Below are positions 42,394 through 51,791 of a stretch of 64,000 nt of DNA, piece by piece (within the stretch, counting starts at the first letter, position 1; every line of letters begins with the position of its first letter). The notes under the pieces were generated by a model, which was not told the origin of the DNA, ran no database searches, and worked only from the letters and a program-made list of their open reading frames with translations. Made by a program: the position numbers and the translations under genes. Source of the stretch: Planctomycetota bacterium (GTDB lineage Bacteria; Planctomycetota; PUPC01; JACPCR01); NCBI GenBank assembly GCA_027625095.1, contig JAQBXN010000027.1, forward strand, positions 1 to 64,000, given 5' to 3'.

Positions 42394-44580
42394 CTAAGCC
42401 GAACTCTCATGACATTCTCGTGGGGCCAGGAAAAGAATCGCATCGTGTGTCAGGGCTTTCAAATTCGAGATGTGAACTGAGACTGGATTCTCAGAGTGAA
42501 CTACATGTCGCTCCAGAAGCACAAATCCTCCTCTCTTGAGTGCAAGTGTTAATGCAGACCAAGCTTTGGGATTCCAGTGATGAAAGGTAAATACGAGTCT
42601 GCCTCTGTCCTTCTTCAATACTCGATGGCACTCAGCGAAGATACCCCCAAGCAAATCGGCGTATTCAATATCCTGCCGGCTATTCTGACCGACGGCGGAA
42701 TCTTTGAGTGCGTAATCCCAGTTGGCTTCATTGGGTAAAAGTCTTTTCAACCAAACCCGAAAAAAAGCAGCGAGGTCACTGTATTGAACACTGTCGAAAT
42801 AGGGTGGGTCCGTGACTACATAGTCTACTGAGTCTGAGTCGAGTTTAAGAGAGACAGACGAGCCCTGAAGCATTAAGAACCGACGACTATCTTTCTTCAG
42901 GGCTGACTGTCGCTTAACCTCTTGACCGTAATCCACCTCGCCATCAATGGAGACGGTTTCTGCCGAGCCATTGTTTATGTATCTCTCTTTCGGCAAATTC
43001 GCCCATTTCTTGCCTTTCCTGATTCTACTTCTGAACAGATTCTGCAGGGTGCCGGAAACAGACGCGGGATTAACCGGGTTATTTTCGAGAGCGGTGTACG
43101 GGAATGAATAGGCATGGTGAGAAAAGGTATGACGAATTGCCCCAGGACGATTCTTGGCCCCGCCCTTATAGCCGCAAAGCATACAATTGAACTCCAGTGA
43201 CGTAGAAACGAGCAAGGCCAGACTCATCCTGGCGCCCGGTTCAATTGACTGAAGAATATCGTTGGCCTCCGCAAGATAGAGTAATTGCCGGCTGGAAAAT
43301 AAATCCAGGTAGCTCGTTATGTTTCTCCGGACAAGGTCACGGGACTTCGGCCCTTGAATGATTTTAAAGTCCCTTTCGTCTCCGAGGTCCAGTTTGAGTC
43401 GCTGCTTGTCAGCCTCGCGGGTGAGGGCCAGGTCTCTCTCGGAAGGTGGTTTGAAGAAGAGCCCGTGATGGCTGCACTCGCCAACTATGGCGATGGGCTC
43501 GAACCGTGCATAGTAAGGCGCATCTGTGGGCTCCTTGAATGGCTCATCACACATTGAACACGACTGAGTTCCCTTTGTCTTGATGGGCGGCTTTGGAGAA
43601 CCTGACGCCTTGAGGATTTCGCCTCTATTGGAAATATTGTGAGTTTCGGGACATATCTCAATGTTTGTGTCGTCACTCTCCTGACGGAGAACGGTCGAAT
43701 CCAGGAAGAGCGCAGGGCCACACTTACAGGTTCTCTTCGCCGCATAGAGGGTGAATCGGCAATCGACATCGTTAGGGCAGAAAGAACATTGGGTTTTGAA
43801 GAACTGGCTCAACCGCGAATTCAACGCCTCAAAAAATACGCTGAAGGCTTTCTCCAGATCACGAAGCGAGATATCCGAAAGTGTGGCCTTTGCCTGCAAG
43901 ACAGGAATGGGGTCAATATCCGCCCCGATCACGTTGGCGCCCAATCGAATCGCTTCATGGACCGTGGTGCCTCCGCCCATCATGGGATCGAGGATAATTT
44001 TCCCTTCAAGACCGCCAGGAGTGTAGTAGTCCCTTTTAGCCTCATCTTCGACGAGATGCTTCAGAATCATACGGAAAGTGCTTCCGCATCTTCTAGCCCA
44101 CCACTTGTGAAGATAAGTGTTCGGCCGATAGAGATGTTTGTTATAGGATTCAAACTTGGCGATGGAATTGGCCAGTTCCGCGTCAAATCCTGCCGCCACC
44201 CTCGCCGACTCCGTTAGACTCCACAAGTATGCTTGGGCTGGATCGTTTATGACGAATCCGTTGACTTGCTCGGCGCTTGTGATTCGTCTGGCAATCTCCC
44301 GTGCTGCCGCTACCTGTGCTGCCTTTGCACCCGTCAAACCTTTTACCCCCATCAATTCTTCAAGGGGCGCCTCGGACAACGCGCCCAGGCTGCCGAACCG
44401 CTTCAGAAGTTGCTTAGCCAAGTTGACCGCGCTACCTCCCGGAACACCAACTCGAATCAGAATTGCAAGGAGTTCAGCGTCAGAGACGGTCTGAGGACCC
44501 TTTTTCAGCAATTTTTCTCGCGGACTAGTCTCCCTGGACCGGGAAGAAATTCCGACCGAATTCTTCTGCTTCTTCGACAA
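42394..44580 (-). CDS. RadC-type HhH domain fused to DNA methyltransferase
   Basis: From TTG 44580 this is 728 aa. Residues ~15-115 match the N-terminal UPF0758 helix-hairpin-helix part of RadC: SPREKLLKKGPQTVSDAELL, LIRVGVPGGS and MGVKGLTGAKAAQVAAA. The JAB/MPN domain that normally follows is missing. Instead a DNA methyltransferase resembling COG1743 begins: YLHKWWARR (~157), motif I DPMMGGGTTVHEA (~198), ADIDPIPV, a long insert with three Cys clusters (CSFC, CSMC, CMLCG), then motif IV DPPYFDSVQYSD (~591). The motif order I-insert-IV is alpha-like, and DPPY indicates adenine-N6 or cytosine-N4 methylation. The TTG has AGGAG 8 bases upstream. The 266 extra residues in the track are non-coding. 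No nuclease partner adjoins. Confidence 0.85.
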   Translation of the reverse strand: MSKKQKNSVGISSRSRETSPREKLLKKGPQTVSDAELLAILIRVGVPGGSAVNLAKQLLKRFGSLGALSEAPLEELMGVKGLTGAKAAQVAAAREIARRITSAEQVNGFVINDPAQAYLWSLTESARVAAGFDAELANSIAKFESYNKHLYRPNTYLHKWWARRCGSTFRMILKHLVEDEAKRDYYTPGGLEGKIILDPMMGGGTTVHEAIRLGANVIGADIDPIPVLQAKATLSDISLRDLEKAFSVFFEALNSRLSQFFKTQCSFCPNDVDCRFTLYAAKRTCKCGPALFLDSTVLRQESDDTNIEICPETHNISNRGEILKASGSPKPPIKTKGTQSCSMCDEPFKEPTDAPYYARFEPIAIVGECSHHGLFFKPPSERDLALTREADKQRLKLDLGDERDFKIIQGPKSRDLVRRNITSYLDLFSSRQLLYLAEANDILQSIEPGARMSLALLVSTSLEFNCMLCGYKGGAKNRPGAIRHTFSHHAYSFPYTALENNPVNPASVSGTLQNLFRSRIRKGKKWANLPKERYINNGSAETVSIDGEVDYGQEVKRQSALKKDSRRFLMLQGSSVSLKLDSDSVDYVVTDPPYFDSVQYSDLAAFFRVWLKRLLPNEANWDYALKDSAVGQNSRQDIEYADLLGGIFAECHRVLKKDRGRLVFTFHHWNPKAWSALTLALKRGGFVLLERHVVHSENPVSVHISNLKALTHDAILFLAPRECHESSA

Positions 44581-44588
44581 TCTAGTTG

Positions 44589-44593
44589 CTCCT
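44589..44593 (-). promoter_or_regulatory. Ribosome binding site fixing a TTG start (HhH-methyltransferase)
   Basis: On the minus strand AGGAG lies 8 bases before TTG 44580. Domain homology begins a few residues later, so this start explains the gene better than the 45378 start of the ORF track. Confidence 0.7.
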
Positions 44594-44879
44594 AAGAGGG
44601 GCGCGGGCTCTATCCAGTAGCCTCTGGAATGGCAAGCTTGAGGGTGGGTCTTATGGCCGCTGGCCGCGGTCCACAACACATGTAGAGCCGGAGAACGCGC
44701 TCCTTCCATCCCTTTGTATGATGAGCTAATATTGGCCACCATGTGGTCGCAGCGACTGCTAGGAAAGGAAACGCTTGTTCGGCGTGGGTAACACCTTCTT
44801 TCCAAAATGGTTTCCCCAGTGAACATTTGCGATTGGAGGCAAAGTGTCCCCCGATACTCACCGCGCCGCGCGGCTTCCC

Positions 44880-45350
44880 TTACTTCATTCCAAAGACATC
44901 CTTCAGGTAGATCTTGAATGAAGGTGAAGGCCGGAACAGCTTGCCTTCGGTGTTGTTGACGACGAGGAAAAGATAGAAGTCGGTGTCCGTGCGTAGGCCG
45001 GACGGCATCTGGGCTGGCTTGGGCTATGCGTTGCCGAGTTTCATGGCGCCTTTGCCGTCCTGGTAGGGACTCATCCAGATGTCGTAGCGTTTGGCGCCTT
45101 CTACTGGTTCGAAGTGGACGTAACAGCGGGTGCCGTCGGCTGTCTGATCGGGGAGCGTTGTTCGGGTGATGTCGGCGGAATCGAATGTGCCGCACTGGGC
45201 CATTTCTTCGATCGGATTGCCCAGTTCGGGGATGCCCTTCGGACGAGCATGCGGAGTCTGGACAGGCGGATCGTTTCGCGGGTCCTGTTCGGTTGCTTAC
45301 TCGGCGAGAAGATAGGCCAGGAGAACCTCGTCTTTCCTTGCGGGTATCGA
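44880..45350 (-). pseudogene. Decayed 3' end of an exported-protein-type gene
   Basis: A minus-strand frame ending in TAA at 44880 reads as good protein but is broken by an in-frame TAG (45024-45026) and TAA (45297-45299). Readable parts are RKDEVLLAYLLAE before the first stop, then IPELGNPIEEMAQCG, CYVHFEPVEGAKRYDIWMS and, after the second stop, TDTDFYLFLVVNNTEGK ending in LKDVFGMK. The middle resembles a fibronectin-III-like module. It is opposite in frame to the spurious N-terminal extension of the methyltransferase ORF. The 5' part of the parent gene is not present in the window. Confidence 0.65.
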
Positions 45351-45769
45351 CGTCGCCCGCCGGAAGAATCCAAAGCATCTGACGTCATCCTGAAATGCTC
45401 CGGCGTTCGCTCACGGAGCATTACTTGGATATTCAAAATTTAAAGGCGCCATTATCCCATCCTTTGGCCGACCGCTGACCCTGGCAGTCGAATGGGATGC
45501 TGAGGCCGTAGCGGTTCCTGAAATCGGCATAAGGAACTTTTTCTTAATGGGCGCTGTGCCCTGATCGAGAGTGGCGTCAACGTCATACACATTCGAGTCT
45601 TTCAACTTCAGGTCACTGGGGCCCGCTGCATTGATCAGTCCGATTTTGCCAGCACTTTCTGAATAACGGAGGTATGGCATTCGGATCCGACTATCTTCGC
45701 ACGAGTCTCAAACTACCATGTTGGCCAGCGGTGCATATCCATTTCAGCAGCGACAAGAGGAGACATCCC
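45351..45769. other. Gene-free stretch before a Gfo/Idh gene
   Basis: About 420 bases. One 89-aa minus-strand ORF (45411-45680) has no recognisable domain and is not called. The region follows a decayed gene and may hold further remnants. The AAGAGGAG preceding the Gfo/Idh start is the only clear signal. Confidence 0.45.
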
Positions 45770-46846
45770 ATGGCGAAGAAATCAGGCAAGACATCAAATA
45801 GAAACGCTTCTGTAAAGAAACCCGGAAAACTACGCGCCGTTCAGGTCGGTTGCGGAGGCAGGGCGCAAACCCACATGGACAGCATGATCGGTAGTAAGGC
45901 TGTGGACCTCGTAGCGATCTGTGATATCGATGAGGTAAAGCTGAAGGCGGCAGGGGAGCGATTTCAGATCGACCGGCTCTACACCAGCATGGAGGAGATG
46001 ATCCAGAAGGAGGAGCCCGAATTCGTAGACATCTGTACTCCTCCAACCATTCGGACCAGCATTGTCGGCCCGGCCATTGCAGCGGGGGCGCCGGCCATCC
46101 TGATTGAAAAACCCATTGCCTTGAAACCTTCCGAGTCTCGCAAACTGGTCGAGTGGGGAGAAGACCGTCTGATCGCGGTCAATACCCAATATCAGTGGAT
46201 GCCGCACTGGCAGAAATTCTGGCCTATGCTGCGCAAGGGGCAGCTTGGAGAAATTCGTTCCATTCGCTGCAGTACTCGAGCGAACATCCTGGAGCAGGGG
46301 CCCCACACTCTCGACCTTGCCCTGACCGCTGCCCGAGTGTCGGGCCTTCCTGAACCGGAGTGGGTTGTGGCCGGTGCCCGCGGTCTGGTGCACTTTGGTG
46401 ACATCCCTGTTCCGGCAGACACCAACGCCATTGCAGGTCTTGGAGAGGCGAGACTGCAATTCACCCACGGCCCGTCGGCGCCTATCGTTCCGGGCGAGGA
46501 GCGTGGCTATGCACACATCCAGGTTGAAGTGATCGGCAGCAAAGGCCGCATCTGGGTCAGCCTGGCGGGAGGCTGGACCCTCTGGCTGAACGGGAAGTTT
46601 TCAAAAGGAAAAACCGGCTGGCCAAAGAACGACGGGGAAGCGCAGCGAGCCATGTACGTCCATCTGAGAGACGCCATCCACGGCGGAAAAGAAAAGGAAT
46701 TCCCCACGCGAGTCGAACTCGCCGCAAGGAATTCAGACCTGATGATGGCGTGCTACGTTTCTGCCCTGACCAACGAAAGAGTCGACCTTCCGGCCAAATT
46801 GTCAGACTCCATCATCAAACGGCTCAACAAACTCGGGAAGAAGTAA
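45770..46846 (+). CDS. Gfo/Idh/MocA family oxidoreductase
   Basis: A 358-aa NAD(P)-dependent oxidoreductase. After a basic ~20-residue tip, the Rossmann core starts at LRAVQVGCGGRAQTHMDSM; the signature is LIEKPIALKPSESRKL and EQGPHTLDLALTAAR is the equivalent of the catalytic-His region. ATG 45770 has AGGAG about 9 bases upstream and is preferred over 45674. It begins a plus-strand unit with a PhyH gene and opens the catabolic neighbourhood running to 55.4 kb. Substrate not determined. Confidence 0.9.
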   Translation: MAKKSGKTSNRNASVKKPGKLRAVQVGCGGRAQTHMDSMIGSKAVDLVAICDIDEVKLKAAGERFQIDRLYTSMEEMIQKEEPEFVDICTPPTIRTSIVGPAIAAGAPAILIEKPIALKPSESRKLVEWGEDRLIAVNTQYQWMPHWQKFWPMLRKGQLGEIRSIRCSTRANILEQGPHTLDLALTAARVSGLPEPEWVVAGARGLVHFGDIPVPADTNAIAGLGEARLQFTHGPSAPIVPGEERGYAHIQVEVIGSKGRIWVSLAGGWTLWLNGKFSKGKTGWPKNDGEAQRAMYVHLRDAIHGGKEKEFPTRVELAARNSDLMMACYVSALTNERVDLPAKLSDSIIKRLNKLGKK

Positions 46847-46988
46847 CCAGATGTGAACCTGAATGACCCCGGGCCACTAACGCCCACGTGTGTTCGCTCA
46901 CAGATGATTGGAATTTCCGGTCCAAGAGGCCGCAGGCATCCTCAAGAGCCGTTGCGGTACATGCTCTGCCCACCACCCATCACTCAAC

Positions 46989-47819
46989 ATGCCAACTGAA
47001 CAAGACAATTATCTTTTCGATCTTCGTGGCTTTCTGGTCATGGAAAGCGCGGTGTCAGCCGGGATGCTTCAACGACTCAACGATGCGATTGATAAGATCC
47101 CTCCGCTCGAACCGGGGGAGTGGTATGGCAATGTGATGCGCCAGCGGCATCCCGAGAATCGAGGAAAAAACATTCAGAATGTGCACGAACTTGGTGGGGT
47201 GTTCGAAGAACTCCTGGACCACCCGGCCTGGTTTGATCATGCGGGCGCCTATCTGGGTAAGAGCGACGGGATTTCGGTGACCGAATATTTTGTGAATATT
47301 CGTGGCCAGGGCGGTGCCATCAATATCCATTCCGGCGGGCACATGCATTTGACGCGCACTCAATATGCTTACCAGAACGGGAAGTTTCATTGCGGTGAGA
47401 TAAACATCCTGCTGGCCCTGACAGACATCGGGCCGGGCGATGGTGCTACAGTAGTCGTACCCGGCAGTCACAAATCCAATTTTGAGCATCCGGTATTCAA
47501 AGCCGGCTATCGCAACTTGATGAAAGACTCTTCCGATGGAGTTCTGGCCGCCGAGGAAGTTTACTTGAAGGCAGGGGATGCGGGCCTGTTCGTAGATTCT
47601 CTATGCCACGGAGCGGTGGCTCGGAAGAATCCGGGTGAGAGACGGGTCATCATTATTCGGTACTGCCCGAAGTGGTCGAGGAATTATCACGGCTTCGTGC
47701 CATCGGAGGAGATGCTGGCACGGTTGACGCCTGAACGACGGGTGCTGGTCAAGCCGCAGAACGAGCTGAGAAGGCCAGACTCAGGTATCCGAACTCAGGA
47801 CTCCGGCCAGAGTTACTGA
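46989..47819 (+). CDS. Phytanoyl-CoA dioxygenase-like protein of the IHSGG/LHGG subfamily
   Basis: A 276-aa PhyH-superfamily protein. It contains INIHSGGHMHLTRTQYAYQNG and LALTDIGPGDGATVVVPGSHKSNFE, the pattern of a subfamily common in Poribacteria-like genomes. The usual HxD iron motif is replaced by IHSGG, while VDSLCHGAVARKNPGERRVI supplies the distal His and the 2-oxoglutarate Arg. So activity as an Fe/2-oxoglutarate dioxygenase is uncertain. ATG 46989 is chosen over 46908. The last ~15 residues (PDSGIRTQDSG) are encoded by an ACTCAGG repeat and look non-family. It probably shares a transcript with the Gfo/Idh gene. Confidence 0.83.
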   Translation: MPTEQDNYLFDLRGFLVMESAVSAGMLQRLNDAIDKIPPLEPGEWYGNVMRQRHPENRGKNIQNVHELGGVFEELLDHPAWFDHAGAYLGKSDGISVTEYFVNIRGQGGAINIHSGGHMHLTRTQYAYQNGKFHCGEINILLALTDIGPGDGATVVVPGSHKSNFEHPVFKAGYRNLMKDSSDGVLAAEEVYLKAGDAGLFVDSLCHGAVARKNPGERRVIIIRYCPKWSRNYHGFVPSEEMLARLTPERRVLVKPQNELRRPDSGIRTQDSGQSY

Positions 47820-47830
47820 TTGAGCGAGAC

Positions 47831-48661
47831 TCACTTCTCCTGCTTCGGATCTTCTGGAACGTGATTGAAGTTTCGTCTCGGAAGAATTTTTCGGGCCCGA
47901 TACTCATCGAGGAATTTGGTCAGACGCTCGATAGTCGCCTCTGCCCAGATTTTTCCCTTCTCTGCCGAGGCGGTCAGGGGGTCCCCTTCGACGCCGCTTT
48001 GGTTAATGCGTGACCAGTCATCGCACATGGCTACCGGGCCGCCGCCCTGGAGGTCTACCCAGAATTGTTCAGCCCAGCGCGGCTGGTTTTCTTTCACCGC
48101 TAGCTCCATTCGTACTCGCTCGGGGCAGATATGAAGGTATAGCGATGTTTCGAGCTCTCCCGCGTGCGCACAGCCTCCCGGGTAAACGCTCTCCCGGTGT
48201 GCAGCGATGACGTCCGAAATCAGATCCCAATGGTTGACCGTTCCTACGTGCGCTTCGGTCTTGTTCACCACCATGCGCGATGCAATGGTCAAGAAAGTGG
48301 GATTCGAGCCGTGTCCATTCAGGAAAAGGATTTTTCGAAATCCCATGCGGGTGAAGCTCTCAGCAATGTCCGCATACAATTCAATCAGTGTGTGAGGGCC
48401 GATGCCGATGCATCCCGGAAAACCCATGTTGTGCTCGTTGAATCCGAACGGAATCAGCGGTGCGACCGTACAAAGCTCCGGTCGTCTCTTTGCCGTTTCA
48501 TCGCAGAGATACTGGACGATCAGGTTATCCACGTCGCACGGCAGATGGGGGCCGTGCTGTTCCATGGTGGCAGCGGGGATGAGCACGACCATGCTGGCCT
48601 CGGCCATGGCCTTCACTTCGTGCCAGTCATGATGTTCGATGCGGGGGCTTCGGATGTTCAT
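47831..48661 (-). CDS. Creatininase family protein
   Basis: A 276-aa metal-dependent amidohydrolase. The metal-binding motifs are in order: ATMEQHGPHLPCDVDN (~31-46), FLNGHGSNP (~113-121) and GCAHAGELETSLYLH (~162-176). Family members open creatinine, act on mycofactocin precursors (MftE) or deformylate FAPy intermediates; genomes rich in Gfo/Idh and PhyH genes often carry many of unknown use. No mycofactocin genes are near, so creatinine or an amide of a sugar derivative is as likely. It lies 60 bases after the dehydratase-type gene on the same strand. Confidence 0.9.
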   Translation of the reverse strand: MNIRSPRIEHHDWHEVKAMAEASMVVLIPAATMEQHGPHLPCDVDNLIVQYLCDETAKRRPELCTVAPLIPFGFNEHNMGFPGCIGIGPHTLIELYADIAESFTRMGFRKILFLNGHGSNPTFLTIASRMVVNKTEAHVGTVNHWDLISDVIAAHRESVYPGGCAHAGELETSLYLHICPERVRMELAVKENQPRWAEQFWVDLQGGGPVAMCDDWSRINQSGVEGDPLTASAEKGKIWAEATIERLTKFLDEYRARKILPRRNFNHVPEDPKQEK

Positions 48662-48721
48662 GGAAAGATGGCAGAAAAAGGGATGTCAAAAATATACGAA
48701 TGAGAATCGGGTTCCGTCGGC

Positions 48722-50023
48722 TCATTCAGCCGTCGCGCGATACGTCTTCCTGTCTCCATTGAACAGCTCCGGATTCAGCCTCACGCCCAGGCCTGGATCA
48801 CGGGGCAGCTCTGCAAAACCGTTCTTGATGACCACTTCGCGGTCGATCAGGAATTTGTAAATGGTGCGAATTTGTGCACGCACGGTTTCCTGGAAGCAGC
48901 AGCCGGGCACCGCGGCGTTGACATGCAGGCCAGCGAAGAGTGTCAGTGGGCCGGTGCAGTCATGCATGGTTGCGGGCACGTTATATGCCTGCGCGAGATG
49001 AGCGAGTCGAGCGGTCTCGGAGATGCCTCCCACCCATGTGGGATCAATCATCACGAAATCTGCGGCCTGTTCCGCCAGCACCTGTGCGAAGTCCGCACGT
49101 GTCAGAAGCATCTCGCTGATCGAAATCGGCATGCGGGATTGCTGCCGAAAATCTTTAAGCGTGTGCAGGTTGTCGGTCTTGAGAATGTCTTCGAGCCAGA
49201 GGGGCTGTACCTCACGTAACGCTTCGGCGATTCGGAGCGCCGCGGGCAGCATGAAGAAGCCGTGGCCATCCACCATGATCTCAAGCTTGTTACCGACGTG
49301 TTCACGAATCTTGCGTAGTGGCGCTACCGCCTCTTCAAGATCGTCCAGCGAAATTTGCATTCCCCCGTGCTTGTGAGCAATGCGGTCAAAAGGCCAGGTC
49401 TTGATTGCTGTGTAACCCTCGCTGAGCAGGTCGTCTGCAAGTTCGAGTGGATGATGAAACAGGTTGTAGGAATCGCCGAGTGGCCCGGGATCCCCGAGAC
49501 TGCCATAGCCCGGCCAGCCAAGATTGCCGTGTGGATTGGGCCCGTATGCGGGGTTTCCACAACTGTTGTAGACCGGCACCCGGTCGCGCACAGGCCCGCC
49601 AAGCAGGCGATAGATCGGTTTGTTGCAGACCTGCCCCAGGATGTCCCACAGCGCCAGATCAATCGCCGACAGGGCACGCAACTCCGCGCCTCTCACACCG
49701 AAGTTGGCACAACGCTCGTACAGGAAACGCCAGTGCGATTCGATGGCGAGAGCGTCGTGTCCGATGAGCCGACGAGCCATCCAATCGTGAACGATGGCGG
49801 CCATGCCGTGCGCAAGATAGTAGGACTCGCCATGTCCGATGATGCCGGCGTCCGTGTGGATCCTTAACAGCATCAGGCCGGGGAAGAGGTCGTCCGGGAT
49901 GACCGTTTCGATCTTGGTGATCCGAAGTACGTCGTCATCGAGCGGCGTCGGAGGGAGATACATTTTACCTTCCATCGCAGGCACGCCGGGCATCGGTGAA
50001 ACCGGTTCTTGTTGACTAGCCAT
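48722..50023 (-). CDS. Mandelate racemase / muconate lactonising enzyme family protein
   Basis: A 433-aa enolase-superfamily enzyme. The N-terminal capping domain covers residues ~30-160. In the barrel EIMVDGHGFFML, PLWLEDILKTDN and PISISEMLLTR carry the three metal ligands (Asp, Glu, Glu); IDPTWVGGISETARL and ATMHDCTGPLTL contain the general-base His. The C-terminal LPRDPGLGVRLNP is the usual closing motif. Most close relatives are sugar-acid dehydratases (D-galactonate, D-gluconate types). Three Mets precede the domain; the first ATG is used. It is followed by the creatininase gene. A Gfo/Idh plus a dehydratase suggests sugar-acid catabolism. Confidence 0.92.
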   Translation of the reverse strand: MASQQEPVSPMPGVPAMEGKMYLPPTPLDDDVLRITKIETVIPDDLFPGLMLLRIHTDAGIIGHGESYYLAHGMAAIVHDWMARRLIGHDALAIESHWRFLYERCANFGVRGAELRALSAIDLALWDILGQVCNKPIYRLLGGPVRDRVPVYNSCGNPAYGPNPHGNLGWPGYGSLGDPGPLGDSYNLFHHPLELADDLLSEGYTAIKTWPFDRIAHKHGGMQISLDDLEEAVAPLRKIREHVGNKLEIMVDGHGFFMLPAALRIAEALREVQPLWLEDILKTDNLHTLKDFRQQSRMPISISEMLLTRADFAQVLAEQAADFVMIDPTWVGGISETARLAHLAQAYNVPATMHDCTGPLTLFAGLHVNAAVPGCCFQETVRAQIRTIYKFLIDREVVIKNGFAELPRDPGLGVRLNPELFNGDRKTYRATAE

Positions 50024-50171
50024 GACTGTCTCTGTGTGGTTCAGGGTGGAAAAATGTTGTAACTGGCCGGGCCGTCAGAGCAAGTGGAGTTGAGACTGGG
50101 TGGCGACTTAATGACAACTCGACATTTTAAGGACTCTGGAATTCAGCAACTTTTTCAATAGAGAACCACCC

Positions 50172-51638
50172 ATGAAAAACGCTTGTCTCATTCTTTTGGC
50201 CATATGCCAGACGCTCGTCCTGACCGCCTCTGCCGAAAATGTGATTTTTGATTTCGAGTCCGGTGACATGCAAGGCTGGAAAATCGTTGAGGGAAAATTT
50301 GAAAAGCTGCTCACGGATCGAGCCGAGTTCCATCACAAACAGGGGCCCTACAACAAGGAGGGTAAATACTTCCTGTCGACGCTTGAGCTCGCCGACAATT
50401 CCCCCTCTGACAAAGCGACCGGTGTGGCGGAATCCCCGGTCTTCAGGCTGGACAATGCAGAAATGTCATTGCTCGTGGGAGGCGGACGCCATCACGATAC
50501 TTACGTGGCGTTATGCACTCTGGACGACAAGCAGCATCTAACTGCCTCGGGCGATGATGCTCAGCCGATGAAGAAGATTACATGGAAGGCGCCCAAGGAA
50601 TTACTGGGTCAAAAGGTGTTCCTTCGCCTGGTTGACGGCAACGCTGGCGGCTGGGGCCATATCACGTTCGACAATTTTCAGGCCGTCGGACAGCTCGACG
50701 AGGCTGCGTCCGAGGCACACTTTGCCAGTCGCAAACCGATGCTTAATGACATTCCTAAGCCACCCGCCCCCGAGGCCAGCCAGATCAGCAAGACAGGCAT
50801 CCGGCATTCTTTTCTGATCACAGGAGCGTGGACGGCCATCATCGGCGAGGACAACGAAATCATTTGGCGGACACCGGGCGGATCACGGGATGGATGTGTG
50901 CTGGAAAATGGAAATGTGCTTATAGCGTTTGGCAACGTGGTCAAAGAATTCACGCGTGATGGAAAGGTTGTCTTTGAGTACAAGATCGGCAAGGGCAATC
51001 GTGAAATCAGCACCGCCATCCGTCTCGCCAACAACCGCACTCTGATCACCGAACTTGGCAACAGTCCCCGGCTGATTGAGGTTGAGGCAGGCGGGACAAT
51101 CGCCGTCGATGTGGTCCTGGAACCCGAAACGAATAACGCGCACATGCAGACCCGCATGGCACGTAAGCTTCCGAACGGAAATTACCTTGTGCCGCATCTG
51201 CTTGCCTTCGCCGTGAAGGAATATCAGCCAGACGGCAAAATAGTGAAAGTTCTCAAGACCGACCTTGAAGATCTCGGCGGACGTAAGGCTGAGAACTGGC
51301 CGTTTACAGCTATCAGACTTGAAAACGGTAATACGGTGATCAACCTCACCCACGGCAACAAGTGCGTTGAATTGGACGCCGATGGCAAGGTGGTCTGGGT
51401 GGCGACGAATGCGGACGCGGGCGGTCTGTTTAAGGACCCGTGTGGGGGGCAGCGATTGCCCAACGGCAATACCGTATTCGTCAGTCACGCGGAGGGGCGA
51501 CCGGATGGAACGAAAGTTTTCGAGATTACCCGGGATAAAGAGGTCGTCTGGGAATACAAGGACCCGCGGTATCAATCGGGTCACGAGATTCACATCCTGA
51601 CCACCAACGGCGAGCCGGTAACCCCGGCACTCAGGTGA
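50172..51638 (+). CDS. Secreted lectin-like domain plus beta-propeller protein
   Basis: A 488-aa exported protein. The signal peptide is LILLAICQTLVLTASA. Residues ~25-180 resemble the levanase-associated jellyroll (FDFESGDMQGWKIVEGKFE, ESPVFRLDNAEMSLLVGGG, DGNAGGWGHITFDNFQ). From ~210 a propeller follows with RDGCVLENGNVLIAFGN, HMQTRMARKLPNGNYLVPH and GGQRLPNGNTVFVSHAEG, close to the arylsulfotransferase/PQQ-type repeats. Catalytic His of arylsulfate sulfotransferase was not clear, so a sugar-binding or sensory role is as likely. Neighbours suggest polysaccharide use. The gene is divergent from the dehydratase. Confidence 0.78.
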   Translation: MKNACLILLAICQTLVLTASAENVIFDFESGDMQGWKIVEGKFEKLLTDRAEFHHKQGPYNKEGKYFLSTLELADNSPSDKATGVAESPVFRLDNAEMSLLVGGGRHHDTYVALCTLDDKQHLTASGDDAQPMKKITWKAPKELLGQKVFLRLVDGNAGGWGHITFDNFQAVGQLDEAASEAHFASRKPMLNDIPKPPAPEASQISKTGIRHSFLITGAWTAIIGEDNEIIWRTPGGSRDGCVLENGNVLIAFGNVVKEFTRDGKVVFEYKIGKGNREISTAIRLANNRTLITELGNSPRLIEVEAGGTIAVDVVLEPETNNAHMQTRMARKLPNGNYLVPHLLAFAVKEYQPDGKIVKVLKTDLEDLGGRKAENWPFTAIRLENGNTVINLTHGNKCVELDADGKVVWVATNADAGGLFKDPCGGQRLPNGNTVFVSHAEGRPDGTKVFEITRDKEVVWEYKDPRYQSGHEIHILTTNGEPVTPALR

Positions 51639-51791
51639 CTCTTGTTCCATGCCGCTTGACGGTCACCACTTTATGGCCAAGGTGTCCGCCCTAATACCAT
51701 AGGAATCGCCATCTTGACTGACGGCAGGCATCGACTGTAAGTTGTTCAGCCAATTTCGAACCGCCCGCCTGCTCCTGCGTATACACAAGCC

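Noticed and set aside
44581-45378. 266-residue N-terminal extension of the 994-aa methyltransferase ORF
   Set aside because: Arg/Ser-rich with no domain, and antisense-frame to a readable decayed gene. TTG 44580 with AGGAG 8 bases upstream explains the start.
45411-45680. 89-aa minus-strand ORF between the decayed gene and Gfo/Idh
   Set aside because: No recognisable motif on either strand, no RBS; could be a remnant but nothing supports a call.
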